64,000 bases of DNA, from NCBI RefSeq assembly GCF_002813325.1, contig NZ_PHUG01000001.1:1-64000 (forward strand), read 5' to 3'. The notes below the pieces were generated by a model. It saw only the letters and a list, made by a program, of their open reading frames with translations, did no database searches and was not told the origin of the DNA. Both the position numbers and the translations under genes were made by a program. Positions 1 through 8,588 of this stretch are shown piece after piece. This DNA comes from Janthinobacterium sp. 64 (GTDB lineage: Bacteria; Pseudomonadota; Gammaproteobacteria; Burkholderiales; Burkholderiaceae_D). Within the stretch, counting starts at the first letter, position 1. Each line of letters starts with the position of its first letter.

Positions 1-1426
1 TGGAAAACGCCGTGCCGTACGCGTGCGCCAGTTCGACCGCGCCCGCTTGCGGCAGCAAGGTACTCGCATGGCGCAGCTCGCCCAGCGCCAGGAAGGGGCC
101 GGCATGCGCTGCCTGTTGCGCGCCGATGCCGGCACCGCCCAGCGCCGCGACGGTGAAGGTGCCCAGCAGCGCGCTGACGATGGCCAGCGCCAGGCCTTCG
201 CCCGCCACGCGCGTCGTATTGAAGATGCCGGCCGCCATGCCGGCCCGCTCGACGGGCACGACGCTGATGGCCAGGCCATCCATCAAGCCCCAGGGCAGGC
301 TGATGCCGCAACCGATCAGCAGCAGCGGCCCGATCAGGGTAGCGGGCGGCTGGCCCGGCGCGCAGGCGGACAGCCATAGCAAGCCGCCCGCCGCCAGCAG
401 CAGGCCGCTGGCGCAAATGTGCGCGGCGGCAATGCGCTGCGCCGCCAGGCCGGCCAGGATGGGCAGCACCAGCATGGGCGCCGACAGGGCGATCATCATG
501 CGCCCGGCCTCCAATGCGCTATAACGCTCGATGCCGATGAAGCGGGCCGGCAGCAGCACCAGCAGCACGACGAAGGAAAACGCGGGCGCGGCGGCCAGCA
601 ATTGCACGCCGGCAAAGGCGGGCAGGCGGAACAGGGTCAAGTCCAGCATGGGCCGCGCGGCGCGCCGCTCCACGCGAATGAACGCGGCCAGCAGCAAGGC
701 CGCGCCACCAAGCAGTCCCAGGCTGGCGGCGCTGCCCCAGCCACTGTCGGGCGCTTGCAGCAAACCATACGTAAACAGGGACAGCGCGCCCGTAAACGTC
801 AGCGCGCCGGGCCAATCGACGCCCTGCGCCTGCGGGTCGCGCGATTCGCGCATGGCGCGCGCGGCGGCCAGCAGGGCGGCCAGGCCGGCCGCGGCCGTGG
901 CGATGAAGATGGCGCGCCAGCCCGTGTGCGTGATCAAGGTGCCGGCCAGGAAGGGGCCGAAGGCCAGGCCCGTGCCGAAGGCCGTGCCGATCAGGCTGAA
1001 GGCGCGCGCGCGGGCCGGGCCATCGAATTCCTGCGCCAGCGCCGCCAGTCCGCTCGACAGGGCCATGGCGCAACCGAGGCCCTGGACGGCGCGCAGCACG
1101 TCGAGCCACACAATGCCGGGTGCGGCCGACAGCGCCAGCGCGGCGGCGGAAAATACGGCCATGCCCAGCAAGAACACGCGCTTGCGGCCATAGCGGTCGG
1201 CCAGCGCGCCGGCCACCATCAGGCAGCCGCCAAAGCTGAGCATGAAGGCATTCGTGATCCACGCCAGCGCCAGCGGCGTGCCGTGCAGGTCGGCGGCGAT
1301 GGCAGGGATGGCGATGGCCGGCCCCGTAAAACTGAGTGGCATACATAGCGCGGCCAGGCAGACGGCAGCGAGCACGAAGGCGCGCCGGGCCGGTGAGGCT
1401 GGCGTCATACGGTGATTTGTATTCAT
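1..1426 (-). CDS. MFS drug-type exporter, C-terminus cut by window edge
   Basis: Probable inner-membrane proton-driven exporter of the major facilitator superfamily (14-TM, DHA2-like). The ATG at 1426 opens MNTNHRMTPASPARRAFVLA, and the frame stays open to base 1. Early residues include a hydrophobic first helix, the segment ITNAFMLSFGGCLMVAGALA, and the MFS loop motif ADRYGRKRVF between helices 2 and 3. The last visible residues end in AHAYGTAFS, so the stop lies outside the window. It is divergent from the LysR gene at 1543 with 116 bp between them, the usual arrangement of an exporter and its activator or repressor. Substrate cannot be told from the sequence. Confidence 0.85.
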   Translation of the reverse strand, partial: MNTNHRMTPASPARRAFVLAAVCLAALCMPLSFTGPAIAIPAIAADLHGTPLALAWITNAFMLSFGGCLMVAGALADRYGRKRVFLLGMAVFSAAALALSAAPGIVWLDVLRAVQGLGCAMALSSGLAALAQEFDGPARARAFSLIGTAFGTGLAFGPFLAGTLITHTGWRAIFIATAAAGLAALLAAARAMRESRDPQAQGVDWPGALTFTGALSLFTYGLLQAPDSGWGSAASLGLLGGAALLLAAFIRVERRAARPMLDLTLFRLPAFAGVQLLAAAPAFSFVVLLVLLPARFIGIERYSALEAGRMMIALSAPMLVLPILAGLAAQRIAAAHICASGLLLAAGGLLWLSACAPGQPPATLIGPLLLIGCGISLPWGLMDGLAISVVPVERAGMAAGIFNTTRVAGEGLALAIVSALLGTFTVAALGGAGIGAQQAAHAGPFLALGELRHASTLLPQAGAVELAHAYGTAFS

Positions 1427-1542
1427 GGGTAAGGATTCCAGAAAGAGGGAATCTGATGATAATATGGACGCAATCCATGAAAAAGTGGCTGAAAAGCCAC
1501 TCATAACGGACAAATATTCCCTAATTGAGATGGCGAGACGGC

Positions 1543-2457
1543 ATGGATAATCTGAACGGCATTGCCGCCTTCGTGCGCGCGGCGGAAACTTCCAGCTATG
1601 TGGCGGCCGGGCGGCTGCTCGGCGTGTCTGCCTCGGCGGTGGGCAAGAGCGTGGCGCGGCTGGAAGAAAAGCTGGGCGTGCGCCTGCTCAACCGCAGCAC
1701 GCGGCGCATCAGCCTGAGCAACGAGGGCGCGCTGTTCTATGAGCGCTGCCAGCGCATCCTGGCCGACCTTGGCGATGCCGAGGCGGAATTGTCGCACCTG
1801 GCCGAGGCGCCGCGCGGCAAATTGCGCGTCAGCTTGCCCGTGATTGGCTACCGCATCATCCTGCCCCTGCTGGCGGACTTTACGCGCAAGTATCCGGAGA
1901 TCGAGCTCGACCTCGATTTCAACGACCGCCTGGTCGACGTGGTGGCCGAAGGCATCGACGTGGCCGTGCGCAGCGGTACTCTCACCGATTCGCGGCTGAT
2001 GGCGCGCGAACTGGGGCCGTTCGCGTTTGCCATCGTCGGCTCGCCCGCGTATTTTTCCCGCCATGGCGTGCCGGCCACGCCGCGCGCGCTGGAAGGGCAC
2101 GCCTGCGTGCGCTATAAATTCCCCACCACGGGCAAGTTGCAGGAATGGGCGCTGCAGCGTGCCGAGGGAGACAGCGGCGGCGAGTTGCGCTTGCCGACCG
2201 CCTTGACCTGCAACAATATCGAAGCCTTGATCGGCGCCGCCACGCAGGGCGTGGGCCTTGCCTATTTGCCCGACTTTATCGTGCGCGACGCCATCGGACG
2301 GGGCGAACTGCAAGCCGTGCTGGGCGACTATCTGCTGCACGCGAGCAAGTTCTGGGTGCTGTGGCCATCGAGCCGCCATCTGTCACCGAAAATCCGCGTC
2401 TTTGTTGACCATCTGTGTACCCACCTGCATTTTTCAGCGCTACCTCGCGTCCCCTGA
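1543..2457 (+). CDS. LysR-family transcriptional regulator
   Basis: DNA-binding regulator of 304 residues, a normal LysR length. The N-terminal winged HTH covers about residues 1-60 (FVRAAETSSYVAAGRLLGVSASAVGKSVARLEEKLGVRLL NRSTRR-type signature), followed by a two-lobed effector-binding domain. I chose the ATG at 1543 (MDNLNGIAAF) over an in-frame TTG at 1525 because LysR proteins of this group begin with MD-L-N-G-I. It most likely controls the divergent MFS exporter and itself from the shared 116-bp intergenic region. The inducer is not predictable. Confidence 0.9.
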   Translation: MDNLNGIAAFVRAAETSSYVAAGRLLGVSASAVGKSVARLEEKLGVRLLNRSTRRISLSNEGALFYERCQRILADLGDAEAELSHLAEAPRGKLRVSLPVIGYRIILPLLADFTRKYPEIELDLDFNDRLVDVVAEGIDVAVRSGTLTDSRLMARELGPFAFAIVGSPAYFSRHGVPATPRALEGHACVRYKFPTTGKLQEWALQRAEGDSGGELRLPTALTCNNIEALIGAATQGVGLAYLPDFIVRDAIGRGELQAVLGDYLLHASKFWVLWPSSRHLSPKIRVFVDHLCTHLHFSALPRVP

Positions 2458-2767
2458 ACGGTCTGGCAGCCGCCATGGCGGCCAGTTGAGGAATATTCCT
2501 ACCCCAAAAAGATTTTCCTGACATTGCAGAATATTTATTTGCTGCGATGCGTCACGCCACGCCGCGTGGCGTCAACTTATACCCTTTCTGAATACCCATC
2601 ATGCGTTAATTAAATTGCCATAAGGAATTTATTTATGTTAATTTAATATTTGTTTCCACAACATTGCATCAACTTCATGGTTGTGGAGATAAGTGCAAGA
2701 TAAAGCGCAATAAGCATGTAGTAATCAACAATCAGGGCGTGAGCCCGGTTCCGTTCAGGGAGTGTGC
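2458..2767. other. 310-bp intergenic region, AT-rich, with two palindromes
   Basis: No convincing gene. Just after the lysR stop is a GC-rich dyad around 2463-2484 (GCCGCC/GGCGGC arms) without a T-tract, so at best a weak terminator. At 2489-2500 there is a perfect 12-bp palindrome AGGAATATTCCT. The rest is AT-rich (for example around 2600-2655) and probably carries the promoter of the small gene at 2768 or of the chemoreceptor. Confidence 0.4.
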
Positions 2768-3013
2768 ATGAAGACAGTCAGTAGGACGCCGCTACATCCG
2801 GCGCCAGGCGCGCAAGCTGTACGACACTGGGTGCGCTCCATCATCACGACGCTGATGAAGATTTCCAAGAGCGAACTGCGCCTGTTCGAACTCGATCTGA
2901 TGGGCGGCATCGCGGAGCAACATGGGCCCGACACCCTGGACTGTTCCAGCTCGAACATGCAGCTGCCGTTCGATCTGCGCCGCACGCCTGACGCCGCTGC
3001 ATTGGCGGCCTGA
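2768..3013 (+). CDS. Small protein of unknown function (81 aa)
   Basis: Unrecognised protein. The ATG at 2768 is preceded by AGGGAG at 2757-2762, a good ribosome binding site; an in-frame GTG at 2762 is the alternative. The product is mixed charged/hydrophobic with a segment [27 protein letters not shown], predicted amphipathic helix, and two cysteines near the C-terminus. No signal peptide or membrane segment is obvious. It ends 92 bp before the chemoreceptor and could be cotranscribed with it. Codon use fits the chromosome, which supports a real gene, but no family is recognised. Confidence 0.5.
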   Translation: MKTVSRTPLHPAPGAQAVRHWVRSIITTLMKISKSELRLFELDLMGGIAEQHGPDTLDCSSSNMQLPFDLRRTPDAAALAA

Positions 3014-3105
3014 AGCGTGCCGCCCATCCTCCTCATTCCGGCCACCCGTCGGCAGCTTTTCGTTGTACCTGGCCTTGCCAGGCCACCTTTTTTACTGTGA
3101 AACAC

Positions 3106-4752
3106 ATGAATATCACCAAGCAATTAATTCTGACCCTCACCATCGCCTTGCTGGCCCTGCTATTGCTGGGTGCCGGCGGCGCCATCCAGCTGCAGCGCGC
3201 CCAGGAACGTTTTGATACCGTGCAAAACCGCATCATCCCCAGCATCCAGGGCTTGAATGCGGCCAAGGGTTTCCTGGCCGATTCGCGCCTGGCCGGCTAT
3301 CGCCTGTCCGTGTTCTCCAACCTGGCCGACAAGACGGCGCTGGACAAGGCCGTGGCCGACGCCAACACGAATTTCGACAAGGTCATCGCCACCTACCGCG
3401 CCGAGCGCCTGTACGACGCGACGGACAGCAAGATGCTCGACGCCGACCAGGCCGCCATGGAAGCGTACCGCCGCGCGCTGGTGCCGTTCTTTGCCGCCGC
3501 CTACGCGGGCGACATGGATGGCGTGCGCGCCACCTTGCTGGCCGGCACGCCACTGGCCATCACGGCCGCCGCCGCGAAAAAGAGCATGGATGACCATATC
3601 GCCTACAACAACAAGCTGGTCGATGACGTGAAGGCCGAAAGCCTGGCCGCCTACGACACGGCGTTCAACACCATGCTGGCCGTGCTCGGCGTGGCCGTGC
3701 TGCTGACGGGCGCGCTGGCCTGGCATATCTACCGCACCATCAGCGGCGGCCTGGGCAATATCGAACACACCTTGGAGCGGGTCAGCGCCTCGCTGGACCT
3801 GTCCGCCGCCATGCCCGTCGAGCGCATGGATGAAGTGGGCCGCACGGCCACGGCCTTCAACAAGTTCCTCGAACGCATCGTCGACGTGATCGCCACCGTG
3901 CGCACCTCGGCCGATACGGTCAGCGTGGCGGCCGCGCAGATTTCTGCCGGCAATGCGGACTTGTCCGTGCGCACGGAACAGCAGGCGTCGTCGCTGGAAG
4001 AAACGGCATCGAGCCTGGAAGAGCTGACCTCGGCCGTGCGCCAGAATACGGACAATGCGCGCCAGGCGAATACCCTGGCCGTGTCCGCCTCGGACGTGGC
4101 CCGCAAGGGCGGCGCCGTGGTGGCGCAAGTGGTGGGCACGATGGGTTCGATCAATGAATCGGCGAAGAAGATCGCCGACATTATCGGTGTGATCGACGGC
4201 ATTGCCTTCCAAACCAATATCCTGGCGCTGAATGCGGCCGTCGAAGCGGCGCGCGCGGGCGAGCAGGGCCGTGGCTTCGCCGTGGTCGCCACCGAGGTGC
4301 GCAACCTGGCGCAGCGCTCGGCGGCGGCCGCCAAGGAAATCAAGGGCTTGATCGAGGATTCCGTGGATAAAGTCAACACGGGCAGCGTGCTGGTCGACCA
4401 GGCCGGCGCGACGATGGAAGAAATCGTCGCCAGCATCCGTCGCGTGACGGACATCATGGGCGACATCGCCAACGCCAGCCACGAGCAAAGCGCCGGCATC
4501 GAGCAAGTCAACCAGGCCATTTCCCAAATGGACCAGGTCACCCAGCAAAACGCAGCCCTCGTGGAAGAGGCGGCCGCAGCAGCGTCCTCGCTGCAAGACC
4601 GCGCCGTGGAGCTGGTCGACGTGGTGGCCGTGTTCCGCCTGCGCGGCGATGCCCAGGCAAAACCGTTGAAAGTGGCGGGCGGCTTGCCGGCCCCGGCAAC
4701 AGCCGCCGCCAGCCGGCGCCTGGCGTTGCTTGGCCGCAGCGCTCGCGCTTGA
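3106..4752 (+). CDS. Methyl-accepting chemotaxis protein
   Basis: Inner-membrane chemoreceptor of 548 residues that signals to CheA/CheW. Seen: TM1 at about 7-29; a periplasmic four-helix-bundle type sensor domain to about residue 185; TM2 ([17 protein letters not shown]); a HAMP linker; and a long coiled-coil signalling domain with the conserved hairpin tip at about 365-405 ([20 protein letters not shown]). No C-terminal CheR-binding pentapeptide (NWETF type) is present. The start at ATG 3106 gives the typical short cytosolic N-terminus; a GTG at 3097 would add three residues, and neither has a strong Shine-Dalgarno. Ligand unknown. Confidence 0.95.
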   Translation: MNITKQLILTLTIALLALLLLGAGGAIQLQRAQERFDTVQNRIIPSIQGLNAAKGFLADSRLAGYRLSVFSNLADKTALDKAVADANTNFDKVIATYRAERLYDATDSKMLDADQAAMEAYRRALVPFFAAAYAGDMDGVRATLLAGTPLAITAAAAKKSMDDHIAYNNKLVDDVKAESLAAYDTAFNTMLAVLGVAVLLTGALAWHIYRTISGGLGNIEHTLERVSASLDLSAAMPVERMDEVGRTATAFNKFLERIVDVIATVRTSADTVSVAAAQISAGNADLSVRTEQQASSLEETASSLEELTSAVRQNTDNARQANTLAVSASDVARKGGAVVAQVVGTMGSINESAKKIADIIGVIDGIAFQTNILALNAAVEAARAGEQGRGFAVVATEVRNLAQRSAAAAKEIKGLIEDSVDKVNTGSVLVDQAGATMEEIVASIRRVTDIMGDIANASHEQSAGIEQVNQAISQMDQVTQQNAALVEEAAAAASSLQDRAVELVDVVAVFRLRGDAQAKPLKVAGGLPAPATAAASRRLALLGRSARA

Positions 4753-4954
4753 ACCTTGTGACTGCCCCTGTACGCCGGGGGTTTGGTGCTGGCGTCGTCG
4801 GATGGGGGCCTTGAGTTCTGCAACTGTGGCGAGTGGCAGTAAAGTTGTTCGGGCTGGCAGGGCGGAGGGAGGGGTACCGCCCGGCTCCTCGCCAGTCAGG
4901 GTGTCTGCTTCATTGTCGGGCGTGAGTTCGCTTTCGCCCCAAAGCGGACACAGC

Positions 4955-5650
4955 TCAACATTTTGCGCCGGCTTTTTCGCCACCGTCGAGACTTTTCACC
5001 AATGCGGCTCGATTTTCGAAAAATCGCATATTTTTCATTGTAGCGATGCCCCCACAGCGGGTACAGGTGCATGTCTTCGTTTGCGTAAATGTGTTTTCCT
5101 CGCTAAGTGCCTGGCACATTTCGCAGCGCCAGACCCACGGAAATCTTTCAGGTAGAGATACAGAACAGAGGAAAACGAATTGCTGAGCGACTGTCTGGAT
5201 GCACTCTTCGGGTTTATTTAGGTCAAGCGCTCCGTTAAATTTTATGCAGTCGGTTTGAGCTTTTGCTGGATCGAGATCGTTTACGAGATCCAGCCAGATC
5301 CAGTGGATATAAGGTTCATTGTAATCATCAGAAATTGTTAGCATTTCCTGCACGCATTCCCAAGGCATAAGTAGGCCTTGAAGCATCTTTTGGCAAATGC
5401 TACTAGAGTAAGTACATAGAGCGCTGTACCAGTCGCTCGGCAGTTCCAATCTTAGTTCGTTTATGGATGACTGAAATAATCGTTCAACTTGATCCGAATC
5501 GACGTAGTCGTCCCAGCGGCACACAGCGAGTTCCCAAATGCTAGGCGCATCACAACCGCCTTCCAGCAACTCATTTGCCCAATCGACGTAGTCGAGTGTC
5601 TTTATCCAGGATCCATCGATCCTCTTAAAAGCAAGTTCTGTGAAATCCAA
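4955..5650 (-). CDS. Unknown acidic protein with C-terminal zinc ribbon
   Basis: A 231-residue protein, not assigned to a family. It starts at TTG 5650, preceded by AAGGA six bases upstream, and no better ATG exists. The body is tryptophan-rich and acidic, probably all-alpha. The C-terminal 50 residues contain CEMC followed by CTCTRCGG, a four-cysteine zinc-ribbon pattern. Base composition is clearly less GC-rich than the neighbours. It is the last gene of a three-gene minus-strand cluster with two other small unrelated proteins, one Tdi1-like. That context suggests an orphan immunity or cargo gene, but this is inference only. Confidence 0.6.
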   Translation of the reverse strand: MDFTELAFKRIDGSWIKTLDYVDWANELLEGGCDAPSIWELAVCRWDDYVDSDQVERLFQSSINELRLELPSDWYSALCTYSSSICQKMLQGLLMPWECVQEMLTISDDYNEPYIHWIWLDLVNDLDPAKAQTDCIKFNGALDLNKPEECIQTVAQQFVFLCSVSLPERFPWVWRCEMCQALSEENTFTQTKTCTCTRCGGIATMKNMRFFENRAALVKSLDGGEKAGAKC

Positions 5651-5714
5651 GTGTTTCCTTGCAAGGCTTCGGTTTTAGAATGGAATGCGTATGACCGCTT
5701 CTGGCCGGAATCAG

Positions 5715-6191
5715 TCACCAAAATTTCCAGCTAGGCTTCTTCGCAGGGGCTGTGGCTGGGCGAGCTCTAAGCTGGCGGTGTAATTGCCCCATCAAGCTTT
5801 GGTAGACCAGCATGGAGAATACCTGCAAATTCCCGACCTTCATATCCCCGCCCAAGTAAGGATGCACTCTCCAACCTAAGCATTCGGCCTCGTCTGGCAG
5901 TAAGTTACTTCCAGCGGCAATAGTTTGCCAGTCGGCGCAAAACTCTTCGCTCAGCCATTCCTCCGACCTTTTCATACAATTGTATTGCTCGGCATTTTTG
6001 GCAATTTGCACGTAATCCCCCTCCAGCGCAGACAGTCGCCAGATTGCTCCATCAGGGGAGCCAAATACCCAGTCGGCCACTACTGTCAGGAAAAGAGGAG
6101 TATCCCGCTCGGGGACCAGCCAGGTCCATTCCGACAAAAGTGCCGAGAGGTCATACTGTTCGGCTGGAACCATAAAGGCGCGTTCGCTCAT
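5715..6191 (-). CDS. Tdi1-like (DUF1851-type) probable T6SS immunity protein
   Basis: A 158-residue soluble protein resembling the C-terminal domain of Tdi1, the immunity protein to a type VI secretion DNase, and the wider DUF1851 family. Seen: VFGSPDGAIWRL (the family's beta-hairpin with G-x-I/W-x-L), then EEWL, the LGWRVHPYLGGDMKVGNLQ segment, and the terminal YQSLMGQLHRQLR helix, all in the family's usual order. The ATG at 6191 follows GAGAAAG. No cognate toxin or VgrG/Rhs gene is in the window, so it would be an orphan immunity gene. Family assignment is from motif memory, not a database search. Confidence 0.65.
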   Translation of the reverse strand: MSERAFMVPAEQYDLSALLSEWTWLVPERDTPLFLTVVADWVFGSPDGAIWRLSALEGDYVQIAKNAEQYNCMKRSEEWLSEEFCADWQTIAAGSNLLPDEAECLGWRVHPYLGGDMKVGNLQVFSMLVYQSLMGQLHRQLRARPATAPAKKPSWKFW

Positions 6192-6251
6192 TAAGTCTTT
6201 CTCACTAAATTCCGGGTAGTACGTCAGTCTGCTTTTGGCCGAACTCGGCCT

Positions 6252-6668
6252 TTAATCAAAGACAATTCGCTGCCCCACCTCGTATGCATTTTCATGGCAA
6301 TAAAACAGGATGCACGGCGTGTCGTTCGAATAGACCATCGCGTCGTCACGCGAAGGGACAAAAATATCCGACCAATTCTCGACCAGGAACACACTGCTGC
6401 AGACGAAGCATGCGTCTTCTCCAAACACCACCACGACCTGCTGACTTCCTGGCATACGGGCACGTAACCACCTGGTCGCGCTGACCACGTCATCACCGAA
6501 TGCGAACCGCTCGACTGAGCCAACGGTGTTAACGTCCAGGCCGAGATGCGTCTTCGAATCATGAAGGCGCACGACATCATAGGCACGGCGAGCACCTTCG
6601 GCATCAAGCCAGACGATATGCGCAGCGTGATGCTTCAGCTCTTCAACCCGCCAATGTGTTGCGTTCAT
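6252..6668 (-). CDS. Hypothetical small protein, first gene of the low-GC cluster
   Basis: A 138-residue protein of unknown function. ATG 6668 has GAGAG just upstream. The sequence is a mixed alpha/beta pattern with no signal peptide or membrane helix: MNATHWRVEELKHHAAHIVW at the start, a central hydrophobic strand QQVVVVFGEDACFV, and a tail CILFYCHENAYEVGQRIVFD. It sits 60 bp upstream of the Tdi1-like gene on the same strand, so the three genes at 6668-4955 are probably one unit. An immunity-type role is possible from context; nothing in the protein itself proves it. Confidence 0.5.
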   Translation of the reverse strand: MNATHWRVEELKHHAAHIVWLDAEGARRAYDVVRLHDSKTHLGLDVNTVGSVERFAFGDDVVSATRWLRARMPGSQQVVVVFGEDACFVCSSVFLVENWSDIFVPSRDDAMVYSNDTPCILFYCHENAYEVGQRIVFD

Positions 6669-7016
6669 AATCTCTCAACATCCAATAGGCTCACGGTCAT
6701 GACGAGCGGCAGCTTGTGGTTCCTGCTCGCCGGCGCATCCCTTCATCTTGGCGCCAAATAAGGCTGTCATGATGGTCCGGCTTTGTCTGCGACAAGTATA
6801 ACCAGAAACCAACTTTATTTATATGATAAGAAAACAGTGTATCCTGCAATCGCAGCAGCTATATTTTTTATCGATGCACAGGAAAAGCGGCACTGTTTGT
6901 TCCTGCTGGCGGAGTATCTTTTGATAATTGCTCTGCCGCTGACCAATACCCAGGCTCTGCGCGATGCGGATAGCAGACGCAGTTACTTTTATCACAATGA
7001 TAGGGAGATCCCCAAA
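6669..7016. other. 348-bp region without a convincing gene
   Basis: Lies between the divergent minus-strand cluster and the START-like gene. The downstream frame stays open back to about 6783, but that extension is AT-rich, lacks a ribosome binding site and does not resemble the protein family, so it is treated as non-coding. It should hold promoters for both directions. No terminator or repeat was recognised. Confidence 0.4.
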
Positions 7017-7484
7017 TTGGCGCATATCGAAGAAAGCATCCACGTTGCAGTCCCGCCCACGGTCATCGATCAAATCTGGAGCGAAGTCGACCGATGGCAC
7101 TTGTGGGATCCGGATACCAAGCAAGCCCGGCTCAATGGACCATTCGCCGCTGGAACGCAGGGCAGGATAGTGCCGAACAAGGGGATGGGTATTCCGATGG
7201 TGGTTACCGAGCGCTCCGCAGGCCGCTCGTTTACCGTCGAGGGCTACATCCCCCTGTTTCGTATCCACTTTGAGCACACGGTTGCCGCGGTGGATGGCGG
7301 AGCGGAAGTCGTTCACCGCGTGTGGTTCACGGGAGCGCTTGCCTTTCTGTTCGGGCCAGGCGTTGCCAGACAAGTCCGGCTAGGGCTACCCAAGACGATG
7401 CGCTCACTCAAGGCCTATGCCGAGAAACGCCACGCGACTCTCCATGATGGCGAGGTGGATGGGGCGAAGGCGACAACAGCCTGA
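7017..7484 (+). CDS. SRPBCC (START/polyketide cyclase-like) protein
   Basis: A 155-residue helix-grip fold protein, a family that binds hydrophobic ligands in a deep cavity; the ligand is unknown. The pattern is typical: EESIHVAVPPTVIDQIWSEVDRWHLWDPD at the N-terminus (strand, then helix with the W-x-x-W-D-P signature), central strands ending in VEGYIPLFRIHFEHTVAAV, and a long C-terminal helix. I chose the TTG at 7017 because AGGGAG stands nine bases upstream and the family begins here; an in-frame extension to 6783 would add about 78 unrelated residues. Transcribed alone, with no partner enzyme next to it. Confidence 0.75.
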   Translation: MAHIEESIHVAVPPTVIDQIWSEVDRWHLWDPDTKQARLNGPFAAGTQGRIVPNKGMGIPMVVTERSAGRSFTVEGYIPLFRIHFEHTVAAVDGGAEVVHRVWFTGALAFLFGPGVARQVRLGLPKTMRSLKAYAEKRHATLHDGEVDGAKATTA

Positions 7485-7637
7485 CATATAGTTTCCCCTC
7501 GTCAATTCCTTGCAAAGCACCGCGTCAAATTAACGTGCCCTTCCCGTCATGATGGAATACAATTCCTGCGTGGCAGCCAGCTTGCCTGGCAAGGCCGGGC
7601 ACGGCGTCACGCTTTGACCTTGGAAAGATGTTTGCTT

Positions 7638-8531
7638 ATGACGCTGCAGTTCCCCCTGCCGAATGTACCTCTTGCGCCGCGCGTGCCCTCCATTCTGTCC
7701 AAGCCATTCGGCTCCCTGTTTGCCTTGACCCTGTTCTGCCTGATTCCTGCCGCGTCCGCCTTGGCGGCCGCGCCTGCCAGCAGCAGTGTCATGCTGGAAG
7801 AGCTGACCAGCACGGAGCTGCGCAGCCGTATCGACCACGGCGCCACCACCGTGCTGGTGCCGATCGGCGGCGTCGAGCAGAGCGGGCCGTATATTGCGCT
7901 GGGCAAGCACAATGTGCGCGCCGCTCTGTTGGCGCGCCAGATTGCGCAAAAGCTGGGCAATACCATCGTCGCGCCCGTCGTTTCCTATGTCCCCGAAGGC
8001 AGTATTTCTCCACCGGCCGGCCACATGCGTTTTGCCGGCACGATCTCGATACCGCCAGCCGCTTTCGAAGCCGTGCTGGAAGGGGCGGCGTCCAGCCTGC
8101 GCCAGCATGGTTTCCGCGACATCATTTTCCTCGGTGATCACGGTGGTTACCAGAAGAACGAGCAGAATGTGGCAAATAAACTCAATCGGGCCTGGGGCAA
8201 AGCTTCTGCGGCGAAAGATGCGCGCGCGTATGCCTTGCTCGACTACTATGACATTACGCAATCGCAATATATTGCCGAGCTGCAAAAGCGCGGCCACAGC
8301 AGCGCCGAGATCGGCCTGCACGCGGGTTTGGCGGACGCGGCGCTGATGCTGGCGACGGACCCGTCGCTGGTACGCAGCGAGGCCATGGCCCACGGCCCGA
8401 AGCCCGGTGTGGCGGACGGCGTGCGCGGCGACGCGACCCGTGCCACGGTGGAGCTGGGCCAGATCGGCATCAAGCTGCAGGTGGATACGTCGGTGGCTGC
8501 CATCAGGCAATTGCTGCAACGTAACAAGTAA
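7638..8531 (+). CDS. Exported creatininase-fold protein with altered metal-site motif
   Basis: A 297-residue member of the creatininase/amidohydrolase family, a metal-dependent family that opens or cleaves amide bonds. An N-terminal signal sequence is seen (hydrophobic LFALTLFCLIPAASALA, likely cut before AAP), unusual for a family that is mostly cytosolic. The family signature E-Q-H-G-x-H-L-P-x-x-T-D reads EQSGPYIALGKH here, so two usual metal ligands are replaced, while GDHGGYQ and LHAG remain. The start at ATG 7638 follows GGAAAG. It is 57 bp upstream of an exported beta-propeller gene and probably cotranscribed. Substrate and even catalysis are uncertain. Confidence 0.75.
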   Translation: MTLQFPLPNVPLAPRVPSILSKPFGSLFALTLFCLIPAASALAAAPASSSVMLEELTSTELRSRIDHGATTVLVPIGGVEQSGPYIALGKHNVRAALLARQIAQKLGNTIVAPVVSYVPEGSISPPAGHMRFAGTISIPPAAFEAVLEGAASSLRQHGFRDIIFLGDHGGYQKNEQNVANKLNRAWGKASAAKDARAYALLDYYDITQSQYIAELQKRGHSSAEIGLHAGLADAALMLATDPSLVRSEAMAHGPKPGVADGVRGDATRATVELGQIGIKLQVDTSVAAIRQLLQRNK

Positions 8532-8588
8532 ATTCTTCGCCGGCAGTGCTGAACTTCCGGCTTTTGCAACGAAACGACGCGAAATCAC

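Noticed and set aside
3160..4983. Long open frame antisense to the chemoreceptor
   Set aside because: It is the GC-rich complement of a clear MCP; the translation is Arg/His/Gly-rich without domains.
6783..7016. N-terminal extension of the START-like protein
   Set aside because: The extension lacks a ribosome binding site and family similarity; TTG 7017 has AGGGAG nine bases before it.
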